In this document: in pieces, positions 8,699 to 17,394 of the stretch
Numbering within the stretch: the stretch's first letter is position 1
Layout of the letters: the number at the start of each line of letters is the position of its first letter
DNA from: Vibrio campbellii CAIM 519 = NBRC 15631 = ATCC 25920
GTDB taxonomy: Bacteria > Pseudomonadota > Gammaproteobacteria > Enterobacterales > Vibrionaceae
Direction of reading: 5' to 3'
NCBI RefSeq assembly: GCF_002163755.1
Contig: NZ_CP015864.1
Location: forward strand, 1,786,376-1,850,375
DNA: 64,000 bases
Made by a program: the position numbers and the translations under genes
Notes under the pieces: generated by a model
What the model was told of the DNA's origin: nothing
Seen by the model: the letters and a program-made list of their open reading frames with translations, nothing else
Database searches by the model: none

Positions 8699-9565
8699 AT
8701 GAGGCATCTTAAATCCTTCCATGTTTTCCATGTCGCGGCGTCGTCTGCGAGTTTTAGTGAAGCAGCAAATAAGCTCAGTATTACGCATGGCGCAGTGAGT
8801 AAGCAGATCAAAGTGTTGGAGACCTATCTGGCTCAACCTCTGTTCTACAAACAAGGGCGCAATATGTTGCTCACCAAAGAGGGGGAGGTGCTGAAAAGCT
8901 ACACCGAGCAAGCATTCCAAGCGCTGGAGACTGGCGTGAACAAGCTGGTGCAGGAGAAGCATCAATACCTTGAAGTCTCTTGTGAGCCAACGTTAACCAT
9001 GCGTTGGTTGATGCCAAGGCTTTCCGCGTTTAATGATGGTTGTGACGCAGACGTTCGTCTTTCTACTGCGGGAGGACCTGTAACGCTTGGCTCGACGGGG
9101 CTTGCTATGGCGATTCGTCGAGATGACTTTGAGCCTTTGTATCACTACCCAAAAACCAAGCTGGTGGAAGAGTGGGTGGGTCCCGTGTTTTCACCTGATT
9201 ACTGGCAGCAAGTGAAAAGTGATTTGAACTCTGTGAAGCTATTACACAGCCAAACCAGACCTGAAGCTTGGCAAGAATGGATGCAGCGCTCTGGTGAAGC
9301 GTCGATGAATGGCAAAGCAGAGCAGTCTTTCGCGCATTTCTATTTCTGCATTCAAGCTGCAGTCGACGGCTTAGGCGCGGCGATGGGCTCTTATCCTTTG
9401 GTGATGGACGAACTGGAACGTGGCAGTCTTGTTGCACCATTTGGTTTTGTGCCGTCAGGGCATGACTATGTCTTATTGACTCAAGACAAAGCACGCTCTG
9501 AACTGGAACAAAAATTTGTGCTTTGGCTGCAAAACCAAATGGCGGAGTGTGTGCCTTGCACCTAA
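8699..9565 (+). CDS. LysR-family regulator (GcvA-like), divergent from lysE
   Basis: A 288-residue LysR protein of the GcvA subgroup. The helix-turn-helix is ASFSEAANKLSITHGAVSKQI (residues ~17-37, beginning ASFSEAAN), and MRWLMPRLSAFN (~102-113) matches the conserved WLxPRL stretch at the start of the effector domain. It faces the LysE exporter across about 100 bp, the usual arrangement for a LysR protein controlling its divergent neighbour. Confidence 0.92.
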   Translation: MRHLKSFHVFHVAASSASFSEAANKLSITHGAVSKQIKVLETYLAQPLFYKQGRNMLLTKEGEVLKSYTEQAFQALETGVNKLVQEKHQYLEVSCEPTLTMRWLMPRLSAFNDGCDADVRLSTAGGPVTLGSTGLAMAIRRDDFEPLYHYPKTKLVEEWVGPVFSPDYWQQVKSDLNSVKLLHSQTRPEAWQEWMQRSGEASMNGKAEQSFAHFYFCIQAAVDGLGAAMGSYPLVMDELERGSLVAPFGFVPSGHDYVLLTQDKARSELEQKFVLWLQNQMAECVPCT

Positions 9566-9646
9566 GAAACAGAGAGAGACCCTAGTCAGGGCGCGCTGAG
9601 TTATTTAACGTGGTTGAATACGTGCTACATAATGGAAATTTAGGAA

Positions 9647-10012
9647 ATGGAAAACCTCAATATTGTTGAAATTAAATCTTTTGTTCCGGCGAAAGATTAT
9701 GAGCTATCAAAGCGTTTTTATCAGGCGTTGGGTTTTGAGATGCCTTCGGATTTTGGTGGTGTGGCGTACTTCTTCAAGGGCAGTTGCTCATTCTTGTTGC
9801 AAGATTTTCATGAGCCAAAACACTGCAATAATTTCATGATGCATTTGTTGGTGGAAGATGTTGCCAGTTGGCATGAACATGTTTCGAGTGTTGATCTGGC
9901 GTCATTCGGAGCCAAGATGACGGAACTGATTGATCAACCTTGGAAGCTGCGAGAGTTCTGTTTGCACGATCCTAGTGGCGTGTTGTGGCGTATTGGTCAG
10001 AACATCGATTGA
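9647..10012 (+). CDS. VOC-superfamily (glyoxalase/bleomycin-resistance fold) protein
   Basis: A 121-residue single-module VOC protein. It shows the beta-alpha-beta-beta-beta pattern: EIKSFVPAKDYELSKRFYQALGF at the start, CSFLLQDF in the middle and the C-terminal REFCLHDPSGVLWRIG typical of the fold. The substrate is unknown; related small VOC proteins bind metals, antibiotics or metabolites. Confidence 0.85.
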   Translation: MENLNIVEIKSFVPAKDYELSKRFYQALGFEMPSDFGGVAYFFKGSCSFLLQDFHEPKHCNNFMMHLLVEDVASWHEHVSSVDLASFGAKMTELIDQPWKLREFCLHDPSGVLWRIGQNID

Positions 10013-10025
10013 TTTGTTTATGAAA

Positions 10026-10053
10026 AAAGGTCAGCGCTTGCGAACTGACCTTT
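10026..10053. terminator. Bidirectional terminator between the VOC gene and the GH92 pseudogene
   Basis: A 9-bp perfect stem AAAGGTCAG / CTGACCTTT is present. The T run is stronger on the minus strand (six T), so it mainly serves the mannosidase side. Confidence 0.75.
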
Positions 10054-10097
10054 GAAGAGGGAAGAGTGATAGAGGTTTATTGAGGCGCTTTCATCGC

Positions 10098-11083
10098 TTA
10101 AGATTGCTCGCCCGTCATCACGAAGTGCAACTCACCACCTGGTTTGAACTCGGGATGGTCGAAGAAGAAACCGTTATCCAAAGCTTTGCCATTGATGGTG
10201 ACAGACTTGATGTACATATTGTCATCGGCGTTGTTCTCAGCCGTTACCGTGAAGGTGCCAGAGCCAATGTCTACCGTCGCTTTGTCGAAGATTGGGCGAC
10301 CAATGCTGTAGGCTGGATCGGTTGGCGAGATTTGGTAGAAGCCCAGTGCTGACATCAAGTACCACGCCGACATTTGACCTACGTCTTCGTTACCGATGAT
10401 GCCGTCTGACGTCGGTTTGTAGAACTGGTCGTAAACTTGGTCTAGGTATTCCTGCGCCTTGTAAGATTCTTCAGCACGGTTGTACAAGTAGATAATGTGG
10501 TGCGAAGGCTCGTTACCGTGAATGTACTGACCGATGTAGCCTGTCATGTCTTGGTGTGCTTCGCCGCCATTTGGATCGGCAGTAAATAGGTTGTTTAGCT
10601 TGGTTTTGTAGTAGCCCGCGCTTGCTTCTTCATTGGCTTTGTCGAAAGAGTTCAGCTGTGTGTTCGCCATGTCTGCGTATGGCAGAACCAAGATGTCGCC
10701 TAGGTCCGTTGCGCCTGTACCTGAAAGGTGAGTATGGGAGAAGCCGTACAGCGGAACGTCAGTGTTAACCACTTCGCCAGTTTCGTAGTTGGATGAATCC
10801 TAGTAGCCAGATGCCGAGTGCCAAGACCAGATTCATGGTCTGTGTTGGAACCGATGAAAGTATCTGGGGAAAGTTGAACCATATCAGCCGGTACCGTCGC
10901 GCCCGGGAACGTATGACCTGAAGCTGCTGTGTCGATCATAGGATCGACGTATTTCAACACCGCGAGATCAACAATTGGATCGCCCGGCAGTGAAGAGGAA
11001 GAATTGTTGTCGCTGTTACAGCCTGTTAGATCAACTAGACCACTGAGAACTGCGCAAGCAAGTAGGGAAGGTTTGAATTTCAT
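10098..11083 (-). pseudogene. GH92 alpha-1,2-mannosidase, frameshifted and internally deleted
   Basis: GH92 enzymes are ~750-800 residues; only about 325 codons remain. The N-terminus is a lipoprotein signal (lipobox ending LTGC) followed by YVDPMIDTAASGHTFPGATVP and LSPDT (the first starts at YVDPMID), classic GH92. A one-base frameshift near 10825 is followed by an in-frame TAG at 10800-10802, where the family has GYYxS. The frame resumes with GFSHTHLSGTGATDLGD, then after EEASAGYY jumps directly to LFTADPNGGEAHQDM and IHGNEPSHH, so most of the central catalytic region is lost. The C-terminal beta-sandwich is intact. With the neighbouring PTS this once degraded an alpha-mannoside; it cannot be active now. 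Confidence 0.9.
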
Positions 11084-11204
11084 TTTTAAAACCCTGTGAA
11101 TTTAAGGGTTATATAATTAAAAAAATCAGGGGTATTACTAAAACTCAAAAACTTGAAACAGAGCCCTTTGGGAGAAAGGGCTCTTAGGGGGAGGAGCTTG
11201 AGGT

Positions 11205-12600
11205 TTAAGTTTTCACAAGAGTCGCTGCGTTACGCATCGCTTCTTTCGTTGAACACTCAACAACGTTTGCTTTTGCAAAGCGGTGAGCGTCTTTTACTTG
11301 GATATCGTGAGCTAGAATAACCAGCTTCGCGTTTGCTACATCCAGGTCAGTGATGCGGTTCTGGATACCGTTTTGACCTTGAGTTTCTACTTTGATCTTC
11401 AGACCTGCTGCTGCACCTGCTTTCTCTAGTGCTTTCGCTGCCATGAATGTGTGTGCTACGCCAGATGGGCAACATGTTACTGCTACGATGTCGTACTCGC
11501 CTTCGCCTGCTGCTGAAGCCGCTTGAGCTTGTGCAGGTGCTGCTTCAACGATTTCGTCTTCTTCTTCAGCAACTGGTTTCCAGAAGCCAACGATAACTGC
11601 TGTTGTTAGTGAGCCTAGTGCGATGCCCACAACGTACATTGGGATGTTGCTTGATACAGGTGCCGTGATTAGACCGCCCCATGGTGCGTGTAGTAGTACG
11701 TCTGTTAGGAAGCCGAACACACAGCCAACGATACCACCAGCAACGATTGAAGGAAGAACGCGTACAGGGTCGTTTGCTGCGAATGGGATAGCACCTTCAG
11801 AGATACCGATAGAACCCATGATTGCTGCTGCTTTACCCGCTTCTTGCTCTTGCTTAGTGAACTTCTTCTTGAATAGGAATGTTGCTAGTGCCATACCTAG
11901 AGGAGGCGTACAGATTGCGATACCAACACCACCCATTAGCCATGGTTGAGTATCAACTTGAGTTTGAGCGAATAGCGTTGCTACTTTGTTGATTGGACCG
12001 CCCATATCGAATGCAGTCATACCGCCAAGAATCGTACCTAGAACCACTTTAGAAGCGCCAGCCATAGAAGCTAGGAATTCGTTCATAGACGCCATGAAGA
12101 TCTTGATTGGCTCACCGATACCCCAAAGAACGATACCTGCTGAGATAAGCGTACCCAGTAGAGGGTAGATGAAGTAAGCGCCCAACGCAGTCATGTTAGC
12201 AGAAAGAGGGATCTTCTTAAGTTGGAATACCACACCACCTGCGATGAAGCCCGCTACGATACAACCAAGGAAGCCGCCGCCCATGTCAGCCATGATGCCA
12301 GAAGAGATCATCGCTGGCGCTAGTGCTGGTTTGTCTGCAATTGAGTAACCGATGAAGCCACCAAGAATGATTGGGAACAGCACCAGACCTTTAATACCGA
12401 TATTAGAAATATCAGCCAATAAACCGTCCGCAGGAACCGCACCTTTACCTGATGCCATTACCGCCAGCGCCAGTAGTACACCACCCGCAACGATAAATGG
12501 AAGCATGTGAGAAGTACCGAATAAAAGGTGACCTTTCATGGTACTTAGGATTTTTTTTTAAATCGCTATTATTACTAGCTTGAGTTGTGATTGTACTCAT
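11205..12600 (-). pseudogene. PTS fructose-family EIICB permease, frameshifted in a poly-A tract
   Basis: The main frame (from codon ATG at 12539) encodes 444 residues of a EIIC domain with ~9-10 membrane helices (GTSHMLPFIVAGG, GGMTAFDMGGPINK, GISEGAIPFAANDP) followed by a EIIB domain with the phosphorylatable Cys in AVTCCPSGVAHTF (~350). The true start is the ATG at 12600, whose first 14 codons (MSTITTQASNN...) lead into nine consecutive A residues on the coding strand; with eight or eleven the frame would continue into ILSTMKGHLL. As written, the two parts are one base out of frame. The gene follows EIIA by 11 bp. It could be a true pseudogene, a slippage-corrected gene or a sequencing error. 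The sugar is uncertain; the mannosidase neighbour suggests mannosides. Confidence 0.85.
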
Positions 12601-12611
12601 AATTTCACGCC

Positions 12612-13064
12612 TTATGAATTAATTAAAATATTTAGTATTTGGTTTTCTTCTTTTGCGTTGTGAATATCTTCAATAAACTCTTCGCTAAATTTACCGAATA
12701 ATTCTTGAAGAACATAAATATGGTGGTCGGCTCCGTTATCTGGTGAAGCAATCATGAAGAATACGGTCGGTTTGACTCCCTCTTCGTCGCCATACTCTAT
12801 GCCTTCGCGCTTTACGCCAACAGCGATTGCAGGCTCTGTCACCGCTTTGCTTTTTGCGTGTGGGTAAGCGATGCCGTCCATTGAAGTCACGCTTAATGCT
12901 TCACGTGCTTCGATGTCGGTTAAAAAAGCCTCTTTGCTGCTGATTCGATTATTTTCGAATAGCATTTGCGCTAGTTCTTCAAAGACTTCTTTTTTATTAT
13001 TTGCTTGAAGGTTGCCTTTAATTAAATTGACGTTTGTTAGTTCTGTAATCATTTTTTGACTCAT
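12612..13064 (-). CDS. PTS fructose-family EIIA component
   Basis: A 150-residue stand-alone EIIA of the fructose/mannitol type. The active-site histidine is His69 in GIAYPHAKS, and the FFMIASPDNGADHH block (~103-116) is the second conserved stretch. It passes phosphate from HPr to the EIIB domain encoded immediately downstream. The gene starts the operon; the 439-bp region upstream to msrA must carry its promoter. No clear Cra box was identified. Confidence 0.9.
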   Translation of the reverse strand: MSQKMITELTNVNLIKGNLQANNKKEVFEELAQMLFENNRISSKEAFLTDIEAREALSVTSMDGIAYPHAKSKAVTEPAIAVGVKREGIEYGDEEGVKPTVFFMIASPDNGADHHIYVLQELFGKFSEEFIEDIHNAKEENQILNILINS

Positions 13065-13503
13065 TGGTACTGAAGTAATGAGGCAAATTTAATTAATGTT
13101 ACGGTTTTCTGAAATAGTAAAAAAAATCCAATAACTATACTTTTGTATCACTGAGTGCTAAGTGTGATAGAAGTCATTAATATCAATGAGCTAGAAGGGA
13201 ATTAGTATTGTGACTTATGTTCCATTTATTTTGAAATTAATAATGAAGCTTAAAAATAAACGAGAAGGGAATCAAATATGGTTCAATTTTGCTATAACAA
13301 AGAGGCTTTGTGCTAAAGTTACTCCAATAGTCCTTTTATTAACTTAATTTTCTATCTCTTTGATAAAAGACATAAAGCGAGCAGGAGAGCGGATAGTGAA
13401 CTCAGCTAGTTCATCCCCTTGATACACATTGGCGAATGTAAGCTCCGAATTTAAAGCCAAGGGGAGGCTAGGAGAGGCTGTGACGCTGGATTTGGCTAAT
13501 CCA
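13065..13503. other. AT-rich gap between the PTS operon and msrA
   Basis: This holds the minus-strand promoter region of the PTS operon and the 3' flank of msrA. A weak AGCCAA/TTGGCT stem with a ~30-base loop near 13456-13498 could end msrA transcription. No ORF or operator is convincing. Confidence 0.4.
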
Positions 13504-13983
13504 TTAAGACGGATTCTTGTACTTGTGCAGCAAATCTAACGGGATATGGCAGTAGTCATTGGGAAAGCGTGTGAGTCTGTCTTGGTGCTCATCATCACTT
13601 GGCACATAGTTTGTGAGTGGCAGCACTTCTACGGCGATCTGATCGGCATCTGGTCTTGCGGCGATAAACGCTTTGGCAATCGCTAGGTGTTGTTCGTTTT
13701 GACTATAAACACCGGTACGGTACTTTTCACCTACGTCTTCACCTTGCTTGTTTACACTGTGCGGGTCGATGATCTCAAACAGATACCCCATCAAAGTTTC
13801 AACCGAAACTTGCTCCGGGTCGAATTGGGTTTTCACGCATTCCGCGTAGCCATCGTATTCGGATTGTGTGTTATCCGTTGAGCCATTTGCTCGTCCTGCT
13901 TCGGTGCTAATTACGCCCGGAAGGTGGCGCATAAATTCTTGAACGCCCCAAAGGCAGCCGCCTGCGAAGTAAATCTCTTCCAT
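13504..13983 (-). CDS. msrA: Peptide methionine-S-sulfoxide reductase MsrA
   Basis: A 159-residue cytosolic MsrA. The catalytic Cys10 lies in AGGCLWGVQEF (Leu replaces the usual Phe of GCFWG), and QGEDVGEKYRTGVY (~80-93) is the second family signature. It repairs methionine-S-sulfoxide in oxidised proteins. There is no downstream resolving-Cys region like that of longer MsrA proteins (~212 residues in E. coli), so it is a short form whose resolving partner is unclear. Confidence 0.92.
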   Translation of the reverse strand: MEEIYFAGGCLWGVQEFMRHLPGVISTEAGRANGSTDNTQSEYDGYAECVKTQFDPEQVSVETLMGYLFEIIDPHSVNKQGEDVGEKYRTGVYSQNEQHLAIAKAFIAARPDADQIAVEVLPLTNYVPSDDEHQDRLTRFPNDYCHIPLDLLHKYKNPS

Positions 13984-14141
13984 TATTCTGTCCTGAAAAA
14001 CTTTGCGTCATTATGGGCATCACTTTCGCTAAAACACAACTCCAACCATAAAATAGGAACAACTCGGTGGTGGTTTGCTCTCTTTTTTGTGCTGCTTTTC
14101 CTCGTTAGATTTAACGCAGTTAAGAGCTAGGGGGAATCCTA

Positions 14142-14531
14142 ATGAAAATTGAACATATCGCGATTTGGACTGAACGTTTGGAAGAGCTAAAAGCTTTCTA
14201 TGAGAAATACTTTAACGCGGTGTCTAACGAGAAATACCACAACCCAACTAAGCAGTTTTCATCTTACTTTCTTTCGTTTGAAAGTGGCGAACGATTGGAG
14301 ATGATGTCGATGGAAGGTGTGACCGCCTGTGACAAATCTCATGCAATGCAGGTAACAGGGTTGGCACACTTTGCCTTCGCCTTAGGATCAGAGCAGGCAG
14401 TGGATCAATTAACCAAAACCTTAGTGTATAATGGCTACCAATGGTTCGACGGTTCGAGACAAACTGGAGACGGTTACTACGAAAGCTGCGTGCTAGATCC
14501 GGACGGCAACCGACTTGAGCTTACGGTGTAA
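14142..14531 (+). CDS. VOC-superfamily protein (glyoxalase I-like)
   Basis: A 129-residue VOC module with putative metal ligands: His5 in KIEHIAIW, a Glu in SGERLEMM (~50), a His in GLAHFAFALG (~75) and Glu in GNRLELTV (~126). This arrangement resembles glyoxalase-I-type enzymes, but the substrate cannot be stated. It lies 92 bp upstream of a YciT-like regulator on the same strand. Confidence 0.85.
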   Translation: MKIEHIAIWTERLEELKAFYEKYFNAVSNEKYHNPTKQFSSYFLSFESGERLEMMSMEGVTACDKSHAMQVTGLAHFAFALGSEQAVDQLTKTLVYNGYQWFDGSRQTGDGYYESCVLDPDGNRLELTV

Positions 14532-14565
14532 CGCGACTTAGCTTATTTCTATCGTTGACAGGCTG

Positions 14566-14579
14566 CTTTCATATGAAAG
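14566..14579. promoter_or_regulatory. Palindrome in front of the yciT-like gene
   Basis: A perfect 14-bp palindrome CTTTCATATGAAAG lies between a TTGACA (14555-14560) and a TATACT (14590-14595), about 45 bp before the start codon. It may be the autoregulatory operator of the DeoR-type protein. The two hexamers are 29 bp apart, too far to be partners in one promoter. Confidence 0.4.
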
Positions 14580-14622
14580 TGTTCGGGCGTATACTGCAAG
14601 CTCATCTATAAGGAGCGAGCCT

Positions 14623-15363
14623 TTGAACTCAAGACAAAACGAAATCCTGCAATTGGTTAATGACCGCAAACGCGTTCAAGTGACGGAGCTTTCTGACATC
14701 ATTGGCGTGTCGGGCGTGACCATCAGGCAGGATTTGAACTGCCTTGAGCAACAAGGCTACTTGAGGCGTGTACATGGCGCTGCGACGGCGCTACAAAGTG
14801 ACGATATTGATACGCGACTTGAAGTGCGCTTCGACATCAAACAAGCGTTAGCCAACAAAGCGGCAGATTTGGTATCACCAAACGAAACCGTATTGATCGA
14901 AGGCGGAAGTGCTAATGCGCTATTGGCTCGCACGCTGGCTGAACGTGGTGACGTCACCATCATTACCCCATCGGCGTACATCGCCCACCTCATCCGTAAC
15001 ACCTCAGCTAATATCATTTTGCTCGGTGGTGTGTATCAACATCAAGGCGAGAGTTTGGTTGGTCCGTTAACCAAGCTGTGTATTGAGAACATTCACTTCA
15101 GCACGGCTTTCTTGGGTATTGACGGTTTCCATCAAGACACAGGCTTTACTAGCCGAGACATGATGCGCGCAGAAATCGCTGAAACCATCATTGCGAAAAA
15201 GCGCCGTAATATCGTGCTGACGGACTCAAGCAAGTTTGGGCAAATCTACCCATCTTCGATTGGTAAAACGAGTGAAATCTCGGTGCTGTTAACTGACGAA
15301 GCCGCTCCGAAAAGCGACCTCGAACAGTTGAGAAAGCAAGGTGTAGAAGTGGTGTTGGGTTAA
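14623..15363 (+). CDS. yciT: DeoR-family regulator, YciT-like
   Basis: A 246-residue DeoR regulator. The N-terminal HTH (NSRQNEILQLVNDRKRVQVT then VSGVTIRQDLN, residues ~2-40) and the sugar-phosphate sensing domain (VLIEGGSANALLARTL, ILLGGVYQ, FLGIDGF, LTDSSKFG) closely follow E. coli YciT, which is linked to osmotic stress. The start is a TTG preceded by AAGGAG at 8 bases, giving the same MNSRQ beginning as YciT. It is transcribed alone, convergent with the EamA gene. Confidence 0.85.
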   Translation: MNSRQNEILQLVNDRKRVQVTELSDIIGVSGVTIRQDLNCLEQQGYLRRVHGAATALQSDDIDTRLEVRFDIKQALANKAADLVSPNETVLIEGGSANALLARTLAERGDVTIITPSAYIAHLIRNTSANIILLGGVYQHQGESLVGPLTKLCIENIHFSTAFLGIDGFHQDTGFTSRDMMRAEIAETIIAKKRRNIVLTDSSKFGQIYPSSIGKTSEISVLLTDEAAPKSDLEQLRKQGVEVVLG

Positions 15364-15368
15364 CGAAT

Positions 15369-16256
15369 CTACTTTGCCTTTCTCTTAGCAAGCACGGCGG
15401 CAGGGGAGAAGCCTGTAACCAACATCGTTCCACTCAGCACCAGAATGGTACCTATGATGGTATTGAAGCCGATCGGCTCGCCCAGAATTAAATAGCCCCA
15501 TAGGATGCCAAAGACAGGGACAAGGAACGTGACCGTGAGGGCTGAAGTCGGGCCAATTTCAGAGACTAAGTGGAAGTAAAGTAAGTAGGCTAAGCCAGTA
15601 CATAGCACACCGAGTGTAATCACAGAGCCCCATTCAAAGGTGCTCGGTTCTGCCCGCATTGGCAAAAATGGCAGCAAAGGAAGTACCCAAATCACGGCTG
15701 CCCACATACTGCCGTGAGCATTATCAAAGGCAGGGATTTGTCGTGCATTCTTGGTGTAGTTGGTTGCAATACCGTAGCTGAATGAAGCCATTAAACTCGC
15801 CCCGATAGGGAATATTGCCTCGTCGCCAATTGTCGAAGAATCTAAGCCAACAAGAACGGCGACACCGCCAATACCTATCATCATGCCAAGAATCGCTTTT
15901 GCGCTTAACGGGCTGCGATACCAAACAAAGCCAATTAAAGCCCCCCATATCGGTGCCGTTGAGTTGAGAATAGCTAACGTTGATGCATTCAGTGTTTGTG
16001 CTGCATACGCGAAAAGCAGAAAGGGTACGGCACTATTAAACAAGCCAATAATGAAAAAGTGTTTAATGTGTTTGAAGAAGATTACTCTCTTTCTGAGGTA
16101 GAGGGCAATCAACAATAATGCTACTGCTGCGAAGGCTACCCGAAACTCAATTAAGTAAGCGGGTCCAAATGAATTGGCGGCGACTCGCATAAATAGAAAC
16201 GAACCTCCCCAAATAGCAGCGAGACAAAGTAAGCGAAAAAAACTGGCTACACTCAT
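15369..16256 (-). CDS. EamA/DMT-family transporter
   Basis: A 295-residue membrane protein with about ten helices arranged as two EamA repeats (AAIWGGSFLFMRVAANSFGP in repeat 1; GLAYLLYFHLVSEIGPT and FLVPVFGILWGYLILGEPI in repeat 2, each given from its start). I use the ATG at 16256 (MSVASFF), preceded by AAGGA at 6 bases, rather than an upstream ATG without a ribosome-binding site. It is a drug/metabolite exporter of unknown substrate. It ends 5 bp from the yciT stop. Confidence 0.9.
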   Translation of the reverse strand: MSVASFFRLLCLAAIWGGSFLFMRVAANSFGPAYLIEFRVAFAAVALLLIALYLRKRVIFFKHIKHFFIIGLFNSAVPFLLFAYAAQTLNASTLAILNSTAPIWGALIGFVWYRSPLSAKAILGMMIGIGGVAVLVGLDSSTIGDEAIFPIGASLMASFSYGIATNYTKNARQIPAFDNAHGSMWAAVIWVLPLLPFLPMRAEPSTFEWGSVITLGVLCTGLAYLLYFHLVSEIGPTSALTVTFLVPVFGILWGYLILGEPIGFNTIIGTILVLSGTMLVTGFSPAAVLAKRKAK

Positions 16257-16714
16257 GTTACATCCTTGGTCGAGGTCTAGCGCCTCATTGATTAATTGTT
16301 GCACTAACAGTGACTTAAACCAAAGGTGAGATCAATAGTAGGTATAACATTAGCGCTAAACTTGCTTGTAAGTTGTTCTAATCTAAAACTGTAGAGAGCC
16401 CTATTCTACAGGTGTAAGTAGCTACTGGTTGATTGGTTATTTATTTTTTAACACCAATTAATAAAACTGACTATTCACTAATAGAAAGATTTTTGATTTT
16501 TCTATTGTTTAAATTTTATTTTAATTTGTTAAATGTTTCTTTATATTTCAAGTTATTTAAATAATGTAATAAAAAGTAAACCTTAAATATATAATTTAAG
16601 GTTTGGTTTAATTTATTTGTCAGTAAGTTTCTCGTTTGTTGTGATCTATAAATTTGAAATAATACTAAAGGTGGATATTATTTATGATGATTATAAATCA
16701 ATTGAGGCTCTATA
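16257..16714. other. AT-rich intergenic region with a perfect 11-bp inverted repeat
   Basis: This ~450-bp stretch is clearly richer in A/T than its flanks. It contains AAACCTTAAAT / ATTTAAGGTTT around a 5-base loop (16578-16604) and a smaller stem CTGTAGA/TCTACAG near 16391-16412. No ORF is convincing. Confidence 0.5.
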
Positions 16715-17059
16715 ATGAGATTGTATTTTAAGTTGACCGCGTTACTTTTTCTTACATCGACAACTTCATTTTTTTCTAATGCTGAAGAGTTATTACTAGT
16801 TACGAAAGTTACAAAAGTAACTTCTATTTCTGTGGGTGTTGATGGAAGCTGGTTTCTTGATTCGGATGAAGGATGGGGACTTCAAGGTTGTGAAAGTGTG
16901 ACAACTTTGAAGGTAGCTCAAAACCACCCACAAAAACACGAGTATATCCAACTCTTATCTTTGAATCTTGGTAACGATATAAGATTGAAAGCCAATGCAA
17001 GTTGTGATTCTGAAAATAGCTTTATCATAAATGCAGGTAAGTTTATTACTAGGAAGTAA
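16715..17059 (+). CDS. Small exported protein of unknown function
   Basis: A 114-residue protein with a clear Sec signal peptide (residues 1-23, ending FFSNA) and a mature part with two cysteines (in LQGCES and NASCDSE) that could form a disulphide. It begins EELLLVTKVTKVTSISV, suggesting beta strands. I do not recognise the family. Codon use is A/T-rich, like the surrounding patch, hinting at acquisition by transfer. Confidence 0.6.
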   Translation: MRLYFKLTALLFLTSTTSFFSNAEELLLVTKVTKVTSISVGVDGSWFLDSDEGWGLQGCESVTTLKVAQNHPQKHEYIQLLSLNLGNDIRLKANASCDSENSFIINAGKFITRK

Positions 17060-17126
17060 CATCTTTAGAAAATTATTTTAATTTTTCAGATAAGCTGTCT
17101 AACTGTCTATAAATTTTGGTGAATAA

Positions 17127-17264
17127 ATGTTTTTCTTAAACCTATCTATAGTATCAGTCATGTCCATCTTTCTTCTACAGTATGCTTTATCGTCCTCAAT
17201 TGAGAATGATAAACCTTGTCCAGACGCGGATATCTACTGCAAAGTAGTTATTGGTCAGTTGTAA
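17127..17264 (+). CDS. Candidate 45-residue exported or membrane peptide
   Basis: An ORF with GGTGA 7 bases before its ATG encodes a hydrophobic N-terminal segment (MFFLNLSIVSVMSIFLLQY) followed by a short polar tail with two cysteines (NDKPCPDADIYCKV). It has the shape of a small secreted or anchored peptide. It follows the 114-residue exported protein by 67 bp in the same AT-rich patch, so the two may be one unit. Confidence 0.4.
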   Translation: MFFLNLSIVSVMSIFLLQYALSSSIENDKPCPDADIYCKVVIGQL

Positions 17265-17345
17265 GTAGCTGGAGGAAAGCTCGTCATTATACTATAAATA
17301 TGACTGTGGCCGAGGTCGAATAGTTCATCTGGCTCATATCGAATA

Positions 17346-17376
17346 AAAACGGTCTAGTTTTGCTGGACCGTTTTTT
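17346..17376. terminator. Bidirectional terminator before the nicotinamidase gene
   Basis: A 9-bp stem AAAACGGTC / GACCGTTTT has T runs on both strands. It closes the AT-rich unit on the plus strand and the NAD-salvage operon on the minus strand. Confidence 0.85.
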
Positions 17377-17394
17377 GTTATTCAGAGAGGGGGG

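Noticed and set aside
14555..14595. TTGACA and TATACT as one sigma-70 promoter for yciT
   Set aside because: The spacing is 29 bp, too long for a normal promoter; only the palindrome between them is kept.
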